Source of the DNA: Marihabitans asiaticum | Lineage (GTDB): Bacteria > Actinomycetota > Actinomycetes > Actinomycetales > Dermatophilaceae | Direction: 5' to 3' | NCBI RefSeq assembly: GCF_007828725.1 | Contig: NZ_VIUW01000002.1 | Span: 186,001 to 250,000 of the forward strand | DNA: 64,000 bases | Part shown: positions 29,259 through 38,202 of the stretch, one piece after another | Numbering within the stretch: position 1 is the first letter of the stretch | How the letters are laid out: each line of letters starts with the position of its first letter | Position numbers and translations under genes: made by a program | Notes under the pieces: model-generated | Told to the model about the DNA's origin: nothing | Database searches by the model: none | The model's input: only the letters and a program-made list of their open reading frames with translations

Positions 29259-32200
29259 GAGGGTGTCCTTCCGGTAGCAGAGGTGAGGGCCGCTCCCCCA
29301 GTGTCCCCCACCTCGTCCAGGATCACCGAACGGATCAGCTCGGCGGCCCAGTCCAGGACCGCCTGGTCGCGAAGGGGGGCCCCGCCGATCCGAGCAGTGG
29401 TGGGCTTGGGGACGAGCACGGTCTGGGTGCCTTCCTTGTAAAGCGAGCGCGGGTAGACGCGAGAGAGGCGCAGCTGCTGGGACTCGCGCAGCGTGACCGG
29501 GGCGAAGCGCACCTGCTGGCCCTGCGCGACGACCTCGCTCAGCCCGGCGCGCCGCACGACGATGCGCAGGCGAGCGACCGAGACCAGGCCCAGCACTGTC
29601 TCGGGGGGCGGCCCGTAGCGGTCGGTGAGCTCGGCGACGACCTCGTCGACGTCGGTGTCGGACGCCGCTGCGGCCAGCTTGGTGTAGGCCTCGAGCCGGA
29701 GCCGCTCGCCGGGGATGTAGTCGTGCGGCAGGTGGGCGTCGACCGGCAGCTCGATCTTCACCTCGGCCGGCGCCGAGTCCCCTTCGCCCTTGAAGTCGGC
29801 GACGGCGTCGCCGACCATCCGGACGTAGAGGTCGAACCCGACACCCGCGATGTGACCGGACTGCTCGCCGCCGAGGAGGTTGCCCGCGCCGCGGATCTCG
29901 AGGTCCTTCATCGCGACCTGCATGCCGGAGCCAAGGTCGGTGTTGGCCGCGATGGTCTGCAGCCGGTCGTGCGCGGTCTCGGTGAGCGGCTTGTCCGGCG
30001 GGTAGAGGAAGTACGCGTAGGCCCGCTCTCGACCGCGCCCGACCCGGCCGCGCAGCTGGTGCAGCTGGGAGAGGCCGAGCTTGTCGGCGCGGTCGAGGAT
30101 GAGGGTGTTGGCGTTGGAGATGTCCAGCCCCGTCTCGACGATGGTGGTGCACACGAGCACGTCGACGCGGCGCTCCCAGAAGTCGAGCACGACCTGCTCG
30201 AGGCGGTGCTCGCCCATCTTGCCGTGGGCGGTCTCGATGCGTGCCTCGGGCACGAGCTCGCGCAGGTGCGCGGCGGTCCGCTCGATGGTCGAGACGTTGT
30301 TGTGGATGTAGAAGACCTGCCCCTCGCGCATCAGCTCGCGCCGGAGGGCGGCGGCGACCTGCTTGTCCTCGGCCGGCCCGACGAAGGTGAGCACCGGGTG
30401 ACGCTCCTCCGGCGGGGTCGCGAGCGTGGACATCTCGCGGATGCCGGTGACCGCCATCTCCAGGGTGCGCGGGATCGGGGTGGCCGACATCGCGAGGACG
30501 TCGACAGCGGTGCGCATCGCCTTGAGCTGCTCCTTGTGCTCGACACCGAAGCGCTGCTCCTCGTCGATGACGACCAGCCCGAGGTCCTTGAACTTCACCT
30601 CCGACCCGAGCAGGCGGTGGGTGCCGATGACGAGGTCGATGCTGCCGTCGGCGAGGCCGGCGACGACCTCCTTGGCCTCCTTCTCGGTCTGGAACCTGCT
30701 GAGCGCGCGGACGGTGACCGGGAAGCCGGCGTAGCGCTCGGAGAAGGTGCTGAGGTGCTGCTGGACGAGGAGGGTCGTCGGGACGAGCACGGCGACCTGC
30801 TTGCCGTCCTGGATCGCCTTGAAGGCCGCCCGCACCGCGATCTCGGTCTTGCCGTAGCCGACGTCACCGCAGACGAGCCGGTCCATCGGCACCGCTCGCT
30901 CCATGTCGGCCTTGACCTCGTCGATGCTGCTCAGCTGGTCGGGGGTCTCGATGTGGGCGAAGGCGTCCTCGAGCTCGCGCTGCCAGGGGGTGTCGGGGGC
31001 GAAGGCGTGGCCCTTGGTCGCCATCCGGGCGCTGTAGAGGCGGATCAGCTCGGCGGCGATCTGCTTGACGAACTTGCGCGCCCGCGACTTCGTCTTCGCC
31101 CAGTCGCTCCCACCCATCCGGCTCAGGGTCGGGGTCTCTCCGCCGACGTAGCGGGTGACCTGGTCGAGCTGGTCGGTGGGCACGAAGAGCCGGTCGCCGG
31201 GCTGGCCTCGCTTGCTCGGGGCGTACTCGAGCACGAGGTACTCACGGGTGGCGCCGGAGACGGTGCGCTGGATCATCTCGACGAAGGCGCCAACGCCATG
31301 CTGCTCGTGCACGACGAAGTCGCCAGGGCTGAGCTGGAGCGGGTCGACCTGGTTGCGGCGTCGCGACGGCATCCGCCGCATGTCCCGGGTGGAGCCGACG
31401 GTGCTGCTCGTGCCGAGCAGATCGGCCTCGGCGAGGGCGACCAGACGGTCCTCCTCGGCGACGAAGCCGGTGCCGAGGGGGGCGACGACGACCGAGACCG
31501 CGTCCGGGGTCAGCTCGCCGGAGTGACGGCTCGGCACGTCGTGGTCGGCGAGCACCTCGCTGACCCGGTCGGCGAGACCGGCGCCGTCGGTCGCGATGAG
31601 CACCCGCCACCCGGCCTCGTGCCACTCCTTGACCTGGGCGACGGCCTGCTCGGTGCTGCCGCGGAAGCGCGGCGGCTCGACCGCGGGGACGTGCAGGGCG
31701 ACGTGGTCGTGGTCCGCGGCGTCGTCGAGCCGGCCCTCCTCGGTGGCGAGGTCCGGGTCCACGGCGAAGGGGGTGAGCGTCCACCAGCCGTGGCCGAGCT
31801 CGAGCGCGTGGTCCCGTGCGTGGGCGAGGGTCCAGTGCGAGGCGGTGCCGAGCACCGACTCGAGGTCGACGGGCACCGCGTTGCCGGCAGCGGCATTGGC
31901 CCAGCTGGCCTGGAGGAACTCCTCGCTCGTCGAGACGAGGTCGTGCGCCCGCGAGCGCACCCGCTCGGGGTCGACGACCGTGACCCGGCTCCCGTCGGGC
32001 AGGACGTCGAGCAGCGACTCCATCCCGTCCACGAGGGCCGGCGCGAGGGACTCCATGCCCTCGACAGCGATGCCCTCGGCGACCTTGTGCAGCATGTCCG
32101 AGACCCCGGGCAGCTGCTCGGCCAGCTCGGCGGCGCGGCGGCGCACGGAGTCGGTGAGCAGCACCTCGCGGCAGGGTGGGGCCCAGACGGAGTGGGCCTC

Positions 32201-32893
32201 GCCGAGGCTGCGCTGGTCGGCGACGGCGAAGTGGCGCACCGACTCGACGGTGTCGCCGAAGAAGTCCACCCGCAGCGGGTGCTCCTCCGTCGGCGGGAAG
32301 ACGTCGAGGATGCCACCGCGCACGGCGAACTCCCCCCGCCGCTGCACGAGGTCGGTGCGCACGTACGCCGCGGCCGCGAGCGCCTCGGCCACCTCGGTGA
32401 GCTCGCGCTCCTCCCCCGCCGAGAGGCTGACCGGAGCCAGGTCACCCAGGCCGGCGACGAGCGGCTGCAGCACGGCGCGCACGGAGGCGACGACGACCCC
32501 GATCTCGCCGTGCTCGGGATCGGTCGGGTCGGGATGGGCCAGGCGGCGCAGCACGGCGAGCCGCCGACCGACGGTGTCGCTGCGGGGGCTGAGCCGCTCG
32601 TGCGGCAGGGTCTCCCAGCTCGGGAAGGTGACGACCTCGCTCTCCGAGAGGAGGCAGCGCAGGGCGGTGGCGACGTCGTCGGCCTCCCGCGCGGTCGAGG
32701 TCACGACAAGGAGGGGGCTCACCCCCTTCGCCGCCGGGTCGGCGGGGCGACGCAGGAGCGAGATCACCGGCGCGCGCAATCCCGGGGGCAGGCTGATGTC
32801 CAGCTCGTCCGTCGTCACGAGGTGTTCACCGAGTCGACGGACGACGTCCATCTCGGCGACAGCGGTGCGCAAGGGTTCCAGGGTCTCGTTCAT
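29255..32893 (-). CDS. mfd: Transcription-repair coupling factor
   Basis: 1212-residue ATPase that removes stalled RNA polymerase and recruits UvrA. The UvrB-like N-terminal region (1-350) includes VVTSTAREADD and SWETLPHERLSPRSD. The RNA-polymerase interaction domain includes LSPGDFVVHEQHGVG and TDQLDQVTRYVGG. Motor motifs are GDVGYGKTEIAVRAAF, VVIDEEQRFGV, ATPIPRTLEMA and QLRGRVGRGRERAYAYF. The C-terminal TRCF domain ends the protein. ATG 32893 begins MNETLEPL; an earlier in-frame start at 32983 would add 30 low-quality residues. Heads the mfd-lipoprotein-mazG operon. Confidence 0.97.
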   Translation of the reverse strand: MNETLEPLRTAVAEMDVVRRLGEHLVTTDELDISLPPGLRAPVISLLRRPADPAAKGVSPLLVVTSTAREADDVATALRCLLSESEVVTFPSWETLPHERLSPRSDTVGRRLAVLRRLAHPDPTDPEHGEIGVVVASVRAVLQPLVAGLGDLAPVSLSAGEERELTEVAEALAAAAYVRTDLVQRRGEFAVRGGILDVFPPTEEHPLRVDFFGDTVESVRHFAVADQRSLGEAHSVWAPPCREVLLTDSVRRRAAELAEQLPGVSDMLHKVAEGIAVEGMESLAPALVDGMESLLDVLPDGSRVTVVDPERVRSRAHDLVSTSEEFLQASWANAAAGNAVPVDLESVLGTASHWTLAHARDHALELGHGWWTLTPFAVDPDLATEEGRLDDAADHDHVALHVPAVEPPRFRGSTEQAVAQVKEWHEAGWRVLIATDGAGLADRVSEVLADHDVPSRHSGELTPDAVSVVVAPLGTGFVAEEDRLVALAEADLLGTSSTVGSTRDMRRMPSRRRNQVDPLQLSPGDFVVHEQHGVGAFVEMIQRTVSGATREYLVLEYAPSKRGQPGDRLFVPTDQLDQVTRYVGGETPTLSRMGGSDWAKTKSRARKFVKQIAAELIRLYSARMATKGHAFAPDTPWQRELEDAFAHIETPDQLSSIDEVKADMERAVPMDRLVCGDVGYGKTEIAVRAAFKAIQDGKQVAVLVPTTLLVQQHLSTFSERYAGFPVTVRALSRFQTEKEAKEVVAGLADGSIDLVIGTHRLLGSEVKFKDLGLVVIDEEQRFGVEHKEQLKAMRTAVDVLAMSATPIPRTLEMAVTGIREMSTLATPPEERHPVLTFVGPAEDKQVAAALRRELMREGQVFYIHNNVSTIERTAAHLRELVPEARIETAHGKMGEHRLEQVVLDFWERRVDVLVCTTIVETGLDISNANTLILDRADKLGLSQLHQLRGRVGRGRERAYAYFLYPPDKPLTETAHDRLQTIAANTDLGSGMQVAMKDLEIRGAGNLLGGEQSGHIAGVGFDLYVRMVGDAVADFKGEGDSAPAEVKIELPVDAHLPHDYIPGERLRLEAYTKLAAAASDTDVDEVVAELTDRYGPPPETVLGLVSVARLRIVVRRAGLSEVVAQGQQVRFAPVTLRESQQLRLSRVYPRSLYKEGTQTVLVPKPTTARIGGAPLRDQAVLDWAAELIRSVILDEVGDTGGAALTSATGRTPS

Positions 32894-33026
32894 GCCGAGG
32901 TGCAGTCTCTCACCTCGGGCCCAGCCGCCCGGTGCGCAGCCCCGCTCGACGGAGGCCCGAGAGCTGCCCCCAGAGCTCTGCACCCGGTGCGGAGGTGATG
33001 GCTGCAGGCGAGCGAAAGGTGCAGGT

Positions 33027-35114
33027 ATGGCGAAGGGCGTGCCCGAGCGCCGCTATCGCCCCGAGCTGCACGGCCTGCGCGGGTTGGCGATCGCCCTCGT
33101 CGTCCTGTTCCACCTCTTCGGTGGCGGCCGGGTGTCCGGCGGGATCGATGTCTTCCTCGCCGTGTCGGGATTCCTCTTCACCGGCATGCTGCTGCGCGAG
33201 GCTGCAGAGAACGACGGGCTGATCGACCCGGTGCGCTACCTCGGACGGCTCGCCCGCCGGTTGCTGCCGCCGCTGGCGCTCGTCGTGGCCACCGTCACCG
33301 CCGCCGGCCTGGCGCTGCTTCCCCCAGGTCGCCACGTCGCCCTGCTGCGCGAGGCGGCCGCCTCGCTGCTCTACCAGGAGAACTGGGAGCTCATCACCAA
33401 CCAGCTCGAGTACGCCGCGGCGGGCCCGGCGACCAGCCCGTTCCAGCACATCTGGTCGCTGTCGGTCCAGGGCCAGTTCTACCTGCTGTGGCCGCTGCTC
33501 ACGATGCTCACCGTCGCTGCGGCGCGCGCACTCAGGGTCCAGCCGCGCGCGGCGATGGTCCTCGTCACCGCCGCGGTCATCGCGGCGTCCTCCCTCCTCG
33601 CGGTCCAGATGCACGGCAGCGACCAGGCCCGCGCCTACCTCCACACCGGCACCCGCCTGTGGGAGCTCGGGGCCGGCGCGCTCCTGGCCCTCGTCTCACC
33701 TGCCCTGCTGCCCCGAGCGGTGCGGCCGGTCGCCGGGTGGCTCGGCCTCGGTCTGATCGTCAGCTGCGGCTTCGTCCTGGACGGCGGCGCACTCTTCCCC
33801 GGACCGTGGGCATGGTGGCCGGTCCTCGGCTTCGTCCTCGTGATGCTTGCGGAGCACCCGGCGCGCTGGGGTGTTACGGAGCTGCTGCAGACCCGCGCGC
33901 TGCAGTGGATCGGGGACGTCTCCTACTCCCTCTACCTCTGGCACTGGCCGCTCCTCGTGCTCTGGCTGGTCGGGACCGGCCGCGACCGGATCTCGTTGCC
34001 GGCGGCCGTCGCGCTGCTGCTCGTCTCGACCGTGCTGGCGTGGCTGACCAACCGGCTGCTCGAGCGCCCGGTGACCTCATGGCTCACTCCCCGCCCCACC
34101 CTCGCCGTCGTGGCCGGCGTGAGCGTGATCGCCGTCGGCGCGGGCACGGCCCACGCCCTGGTGGCAGAGCGCGAGGAGCGCCGCGTCGCAGAGCTCGCGG
34201 AGCTGGGACACCTCGATCCCACGCGCTACCCAGGGGGCCGTGTGCTCGGCCCGGCGCAGCCGGTCCAGGCACCATCCGACGTCGACCCGCTCCCGAGCGT
34301 GGAGCTGCTCGCCGAGGACCTGCCAGAGCACGACCCGATGCCCTGCCGGCAGCGCGCCAAAGGGTCGGGCACCGAGGAGGTGCTGGTCTGCGACGACCCG
34401 GAGCACCCCGCCGGCTCGCCCGGAGCGTCGGACCTGCCCGTGGTCGTCGCGACCGGCGGCTCGCACGGGGCCCAGTGGGCACCCGCCCTGCGCTCGCTGG
34501 CAGGCGAGCACGGCTGGCGGCTCCTCGTCGTCGAGAAGGCCGGGTGCCAGCTCACGACGAACGATGGTCAGTACCCGCCGCCGCGTGACCCGGCCAACGT
34601 GAGCGCAACCTGCGTGGCCTGGAACGACGAGATCATCGACGTCCTGGACGGCCTCGACCCCGACCTGGTGGTCACCATCGGGACGACGACGCGGGTGAGC
34701 CCGGAGAGCACCCCGCTCGGCTTCCTCGACCAGATCGCCGCGCTGCGCGAGCGAGACATCCCGGTGGTGACCCTGCGGGACAACCCCCGCCGCCCGGAGC
34801 ACATGGGCGACTGCCTCGCCGCGGCGGGCCACCCGTCCGACTGCGACATCGCGCGGCACGAGCCCGGCCGGCTGGTCCTGGCCGAGACCAACCCCTGGGG
34901 CGAGCTGGCCGAACCGCCCGAGGGTGTCGGGCACATCGACCTGAGCGGCTACTACTGCCCGGACCAGGTCTGTCCGGCGGTCATCGGCAACATCGTCACC
35001 TATCGCGACGACGACCACCTCTCTGCGACCTACGTGCGCAGCCTGGCCCCGGCTCTCGACGCCGAGCTGCGCGAGCAGGCGCCCCACCTCTACGCCCCGG
35101 CTGCGGCCGGCTGA
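33027..35114 (+). CDS. OafA-like acyltransferase with extracytoplasmic SGNH domain
   Basis: 695 aa. The acyltransferase-3 membrane domain (about 1-365) starts YRPELHGLRGLAIALVVLFHLFG and includes IDVFLAVSGFLFTG, HIWSLSVQGQFYLLWPL and SYSLYLWHWPLL. A C-terminal SGNH-like domain (about 430-690) has block I altered to ATGGSHGAQW (GGSH instead of GDSH) and the DDDHLSATY His block. Family members O-acetylate peptidoglycan or surface glycans. ATG 33027; ribosome site weak. Divergent from mfd, and not part of the conserved backbone. Confidence 0.9.
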   Translation: MAKGVPERRYRPELHGLRGLAIALVVLFHLFGGGRVSGGIDVFLAVSGFLFTGMLLREAAENDGLIDPVRYLGRLARRLLPPLALVVATVTAAGLALLPPGRHVALLREAAASLLYQENWELITNQLEYAAAGPATSPFQHIWSLSVQGQFYLLWPLLTMLTVAAARALRVQPRAAMVLVTAAVIAASSLLAVQMHGSDQARAYLHTGTRLWELGAGALLALVSPALLPRAVRPVAGWLGLGLIVSCGFVLDGGALFPGPWAWWPVLGFVLVMLAEHPARWGVTELLQTRALQWIGDVSYSLYLWHWPLLVLWLVGTGRDRISLPAAVALLLVSTVLAWLTNRLLERPVTSWLTPRPTLAVVAGVSVIAVGAGTAHALVAEREERRVAELAELGHLDPTRYPGGRVLGPAQPVQAPSDVDPLPSVELLAEDLPEHDPMPCRQRAKGSGTEEVLVCDDPEHPAGSPGASDLPVVVATGGSHGAQWAPALRSLAGEHGWRLLVVEKAGCQLTTNDGQYPPPRDPANVSATCVAWNDEIIDVLDGLDPDLVVTIGTTTRVSPESTPLGFLDQIAALRERDIPVVTLRDNPRRPEHMGDCLAAAGHPSDCDIARHEPGRLVLAETNPWGELAEPPEGVGHIDLSGYYCPDQVCPAVIGNIVTYRDDDHLSATYVRSLAPALDAELREQAPHLYAPAAAG

Positions 35115-35229
35115 CCGAGCTCGTGACGAGGTCGATCAGCTGCCTGTGCCCCCGCCGCGGCGCGGGTGTGGCAAGGTCACCTGGGGAGGCTGCAGACCTG
35201 CGGCCGTGACGGCGAAGGGGGCGACACCG

Positions 35230-37266
35230 GTGCCTGGTCGAGCTGAGCGGGTGATCCGTGGCGGGGCGGTGGCAGCCGTCCTGGCCGTCAGCGGCCTGTC
35301 CGTGCCTGCGGCTGCTGCCTCGCCGGCAGCGGCATGGTCGGCGTCGTCGCCATCGTTGCGCGGAGCACCGGCCGCCGAGCCGATGAACGTCGCCGACCAG
35401 ATCACCGACGAGGCCGGTGTGCTCGGTGACACGGGAAGCCTCCGGGACGACCTCTCGGCGGCCCGCGAGGCCGGGGTGCAGCTCTTCGTCGTCTACGTCG
35501 ACAGCTTCGACGGCGCGGACGGTGAGACGTGGGCGCAGGAGACCTTCGAGAGGTCCGGCATGGGCGGCGACGACGTCCTCCTCGCCGTGGCTGTGCAGGA
35601 CCGCCGCTACGGCACCTGGGCGACGGAGGAGTCGGGGCTGAGCGCCGACGACGACGCCAGCGTGCGCAGCGACTACATCGAGCCGGCGCTGGCCGATGAC
35701 GACTGGGCCGGCGCGGTATCCGGGGCGGCACAGGGATACTCCGACGCGCTGACCGGCAGCGGGCTCGAGGTGGGTGGGGCCGAGGTCCCGGGTTGGCTAC
35801 CGGTCGCCGGCCTGGTCGGGGTCGGCGCCCTGGCCGGCGGGGGGATGCTCCTGGCCCGCCGCTCGCGGAAGGGCTCGCGCGAGGCGCACGCCGGTGGCGA
35901 CGGTCCCGGGCAGCGGGAGCCGCTCGAGGCCCTGCGGACCCGCGCGAGCACCGCGCTGGTCGACCTGGACAACGCCATCCGGGCGTCGGAGGAGGAACTG
36001 ACCTTCGCCCAGGCGCAGTTCGGCACGCAGGCGACGCTGCGGTTCCAGGAGACGCTGACGGCGGCCCGCGCGAAGGCGTCCCAGGCGTTCGGCATCCAGC
36101 GCCAGCTGGACGACGGCGTCCGTGGCGGCTCGCTCGACGAGAGCGCACAGAGGGCCCACCTCGAGCAGATCCTCGCGCTGGCCACCCAGGCCGACGACGA
36201 GCTGGACGCGCAGGAGGCCGAGTTCGCCCGCATGCGGGACCTGCAGTCACGGGTCCCGCAGCTCCTCGCCGAGCTCCAGACCCGCGCCGGCGAGGTCGAG
36301 CAGCGCATCCCGGTGGCCGAGCAGGAGCTCTCCGGGCTGAGTGCCATGCACTCCCCCGAGGCCCTCACGACGGTCTCGCGCAACGTCGACGAGGCTCGCA
36401 ACCTCACCGCCTCTGCCCGTGAGCTGATCGATCGCGGCCGGGCTCATCTCGCCGACGGCGACAACCGCCCCGCCGCCGTCGCCGCCGCCCGTGCCGCCGA
36501 GGACGCGATCGGCCAGGCCAGTCGGGCTCTGGACGAGGTCACGACGGCCAAGGACACCTTGGCCCAGGCCGGGCCTCTGCTCGACCGTGCGCTGGCCTCG
36601 ATCAGCTCCGACATCGCCGACGCCGAGCGTCTCGGGGCCACCGACCAGCTCACCACGAGCGCCTTGACCGCCGCGCGTGCAGCGATCGAGCAGGGCACCT
36701 CGGCACGCTCGGGCGGCGACCCGCTGGCGGCGCTCTCGGCTCTGCAGCGAGCCGAGCACGACCTCGACACCGCGCTGGACCCGCACCGAGAGGCCGATGA
36801 GCAGCGCCGGCGGGTGCAGGAGCGGATCGGCCAGCGGACGACGATGGTGCGGACCCGGCTGCAGTCGATCGACAGCACGATCAGCCGCCACCGGGGCGCG
36901 GTGACCCGTGAGGCGCGGATGGACATGGCCCAGGCGTGGGAGCACTTCTCCCGCGCCGAGCAGGCCGCCGCGAGCGGCGCCAGCGAGCAGGCAGAGGCCG
37001 AGCTCGCCGAGGCCGAGCGGCTCGGCGAGCAGGCGCTGCGCCGCAGCCAGAACGACATCGACGACTGGACCGGGCGCAGCTACGGCAGGCGCAGCGCCAG
37101 CCACGGCCTGGACCCCGCCTCGATCATCCTCGGCGGCATCCTCAGCGGCGGCTTCGGCGGAGGCGGCCGCGGAGGCGGCTGGGGCGGCAGCTCCGGTGGC
37201 TTCGGTGGAGGCTTCGGCGGGGGCGGTTTCGGTGGCGGCGGCTTCGGTGGGGGTGGTCGCTTCTGA
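35230..37266 (+). CDS. TPM-domain (YgcG-like) exported protein with long coiled coil and Gly-rich tail
   Basis: About 678 aa. Signal peptide (residues 1-35), TPM domain (about 50-180: VADQITDEAGVLGD, WAQETFERSGMGGDDVLLAVAVQDRR), and a membrane helix (LPVAGLVGVGALAGGGMLLARRS). An Ala/Glu/Arg-rich coiled coil follows of about 350 residues. The last 40 residues are almost pure Gly/Phe (GGGFGGGGRGGGWGG...). TPM proteins are linked to photosystem repair in plants and to membrane stress in bacteria. GTG 35230 has AAGGGGG eight bases upstream; a GTG at 35206 is possible. Next to pspA, which suggests one envelope-stress unit. Confidence 0.86.
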   Translation: MPGRAERVIRGGAVAAVLAVSGLSVPAAAASPAAAWSASSPSLRGAPAAEPMNVADQITDEAGVLGDTGSLRDDLSAAREAGVQLFVVYVDSFDGADGETWAQETFERSGMGGDDVLLAVAVQDRRYGTWATEESGLSADDDASVRSDYIEPALADDDWAGAVSGAAQGYSDALTGSGLEVGGAEVPGWLPVAGLVGVGALAGGGMLLARRSRKGSREAHAGGDGPGQREPLEALRTRASTALVDLDNAIRASEEELTFAQAQFGTQATLRFQETLTAARAKASQAFGIQRQLDDGVRGGSLDESAQRAHLEQILALATQADDELDAQEAEFARMRDLQSRVPQLLAELQTRAGEVEQRIPVAEQELSGLSAMHSPEALTTVSRNVDEARNLTASARELIDRGRAHLADGDNRPAAVAAARAAEDAIGQASRALDEVTTAKDTLAQAGPLLDRALASISSDIADAERLGATDQLTTSALTAARAAIEQGTSARSGGDPLAALSALQRAEHDLDTALDPHREADEQRRRVQERIGQRTTMVRTRLQSIDSTISRHRGAVTREARMDMAQAWEHFSRAEQAAASGASEQAEAELAEAERLGEQALRRSQNDIDDWTGRSYGRRSASHGLDPASIILGGILSGGFGGGGRGGGWGGSSGGFGGGFGGGGFGGGGFGGGGRF

Positions 37267-37290
37267 CCCGCTCGCCGCTCCCGCCCGCTA

Positions 37291-37313
37291 CGCACCTGCC
37301 AAGACAGGTACCC
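37291..37313. repeat. Dispersed 23-bp repeat, family B, copy 1
   Basis: CGCACCTGCC-AAG-ACAGGTACCC: a 23-bp unit with internal dyad symmetry (ACCTG/CAGGT). Copy 2 lies 20 bases on, differing at two positions. Both lie between the TPM gene and pspA. Confidence 0.75.
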
Positions 37314-37333
37314 AACCGCACCCCCGCTCCCTT

Positions 37334-37356
37334 CGCACCTGCCACGGCAGGTACCC
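37334..37356. repeat. Dispersed 23-bp repeat, family B, copy 2
   Basis: CGCACCTGCC-ACG-GCAGGTACCC, a cleaner hairpin than copy 1 (ACCTGCC/GGCAGGT). It is preceded by CTCCCTT, a variant of the window-wide motif on the same side as in copy 3 at 25851. Could attenuate or stabilise the TPM-pspA transcript. Confidence 0.75.
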
Positions 37357-37400
37357 GGTAGCTCACCTCCCTTCGCACCATCGAACCGAAAGGCACGACG

Positions 37401-38117
37401 ATGACCCAGAAGCAGACCCTCCTCGGCCGCGTGGCCCAGCTCGCCAAGGCCAACATCAACTCCCTCCTCGACCGTGCCGAGGACCCCGAGAAGATGCTCG
37501 ACCAGCTCGTCCGGGACTACACCAACTCGATCGCCGAGGCCGAGGAGGCGGTGGCCCAGACCATCGCCAACACCCGCCTCGCCGAGGCCGACCTCCAGGA
37601 GGACCGCCAGGCTGCGACCGAGTGGGGGCGCAAGGCCGAGGCCGCCTCCCGCAAGGCCGACGAGATGCGCTCCGGTGGAGACACCGCGGGTGCGGAGAAG
37701 TTCGACAACCTCGCCCGGGTGGCGCTGCAGCGTCAGATCCAGTTCGAGCAGGACGTCCAGGCCGCGGAGCCGCGGATCGCCTCGCAGAACGAGACCGTCG
37801 AGACGCTCAAGAGCGGCCTGACCCAGATGCGCACCAAGCTCGAGGACCTGAAGTCCCGCCGCGACCAGCTCGTCGCCCGGGCCCGCGCCGCCGAGGCGCA
37901 GGAGACCGTGCAGGGCGCGATGAGCTCGATCGACGTCATGGACCCGACCAGTGAGCTAGGCCGTTTCGAGGACAAGATCAAGCGCCAGGAGGCGATGGCC
38001 AAGGGCCGCGCGGAGGCACAGGCGACGACGCTGGAGGACCAGTTCGCCGAGCTCGAGGACCACAGCCACGACGCCGAGATCGAGGCACGCCTGCAGCAGC
38101 TCAAGGGTGGCGCCTGA
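37401..38117 (+). CDS. pspA: PspA/IM30 (Vipp1) family membrane-stress protein
   Basis: 238-residue, almost entirely helical coiled-coil protein. RVAQLAKANINSLLDRAEDPEKMLDQLVRDY is the conserved first-helix block of the PspA family (given here in part), followed by heptad-rich helices with AEAASRKADEM and LEDLKSRRDQLVARARAAEA. PspA binds and remodels the cytoplasmic membrane under stress and forms ESCRT-III-like rods. Preceded by the TPM gene on the same strand. Confidence 0.94.
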   Translation: MTQKQTLLGRVAQLAKANINSLLDRAEDPEKMLDQLVRDYTNSIAEAEEAVAQTIANTRLAEADLQEDRQAATEWGRKAEAASRKADEMRSGGDTAGAEKFDNLARVALQRQIQFEQDVQAAEPRIASQNETVETLKSGLTQMRTKLEDLKSRRDQLVARARAAEAQETVQGAMSSIDVMDPTSELGRFEDKIKRQEAMAKGRAEAQATTLEDQFAELEDHSHDAEIEARLQQLKGGA

Positions 38118-38133
38118 CCAAGCTGCTGCATGC

Positions 38134-38187
38134 AGCACTTCCTTGTCCGTGCAGCAGGTGCATGTGCTGCACGGATAAGGAAGTGCT
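38134..38187. terminator. 23-bp-stem hairpin between convergent pspA and pth
   Basis: The left arm (38134-38156, beginning AGCACTTCC) and right arm (38165-38187, ending GGAAGTGCT) pair at 22 of 23 positions, the exception being G-T (wobble in RNA), around an 8-base loop. It serves both strands as a terminator; no U tract is present. Confidence 0.75.
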
Positions 38188-38202
38188 CACCGTTGACCGC
38201 CT

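Noticed and set aside
29144-32998. A 1284-codon open frame on the plus strand opposite mfd
   Set aside because: It is antisense to a clear mfd gene, its composition (runs of Gly, Val, Asp, Leu, Arg) reflects the GC-rich third positions of the other strand, and no domain is recognisable.
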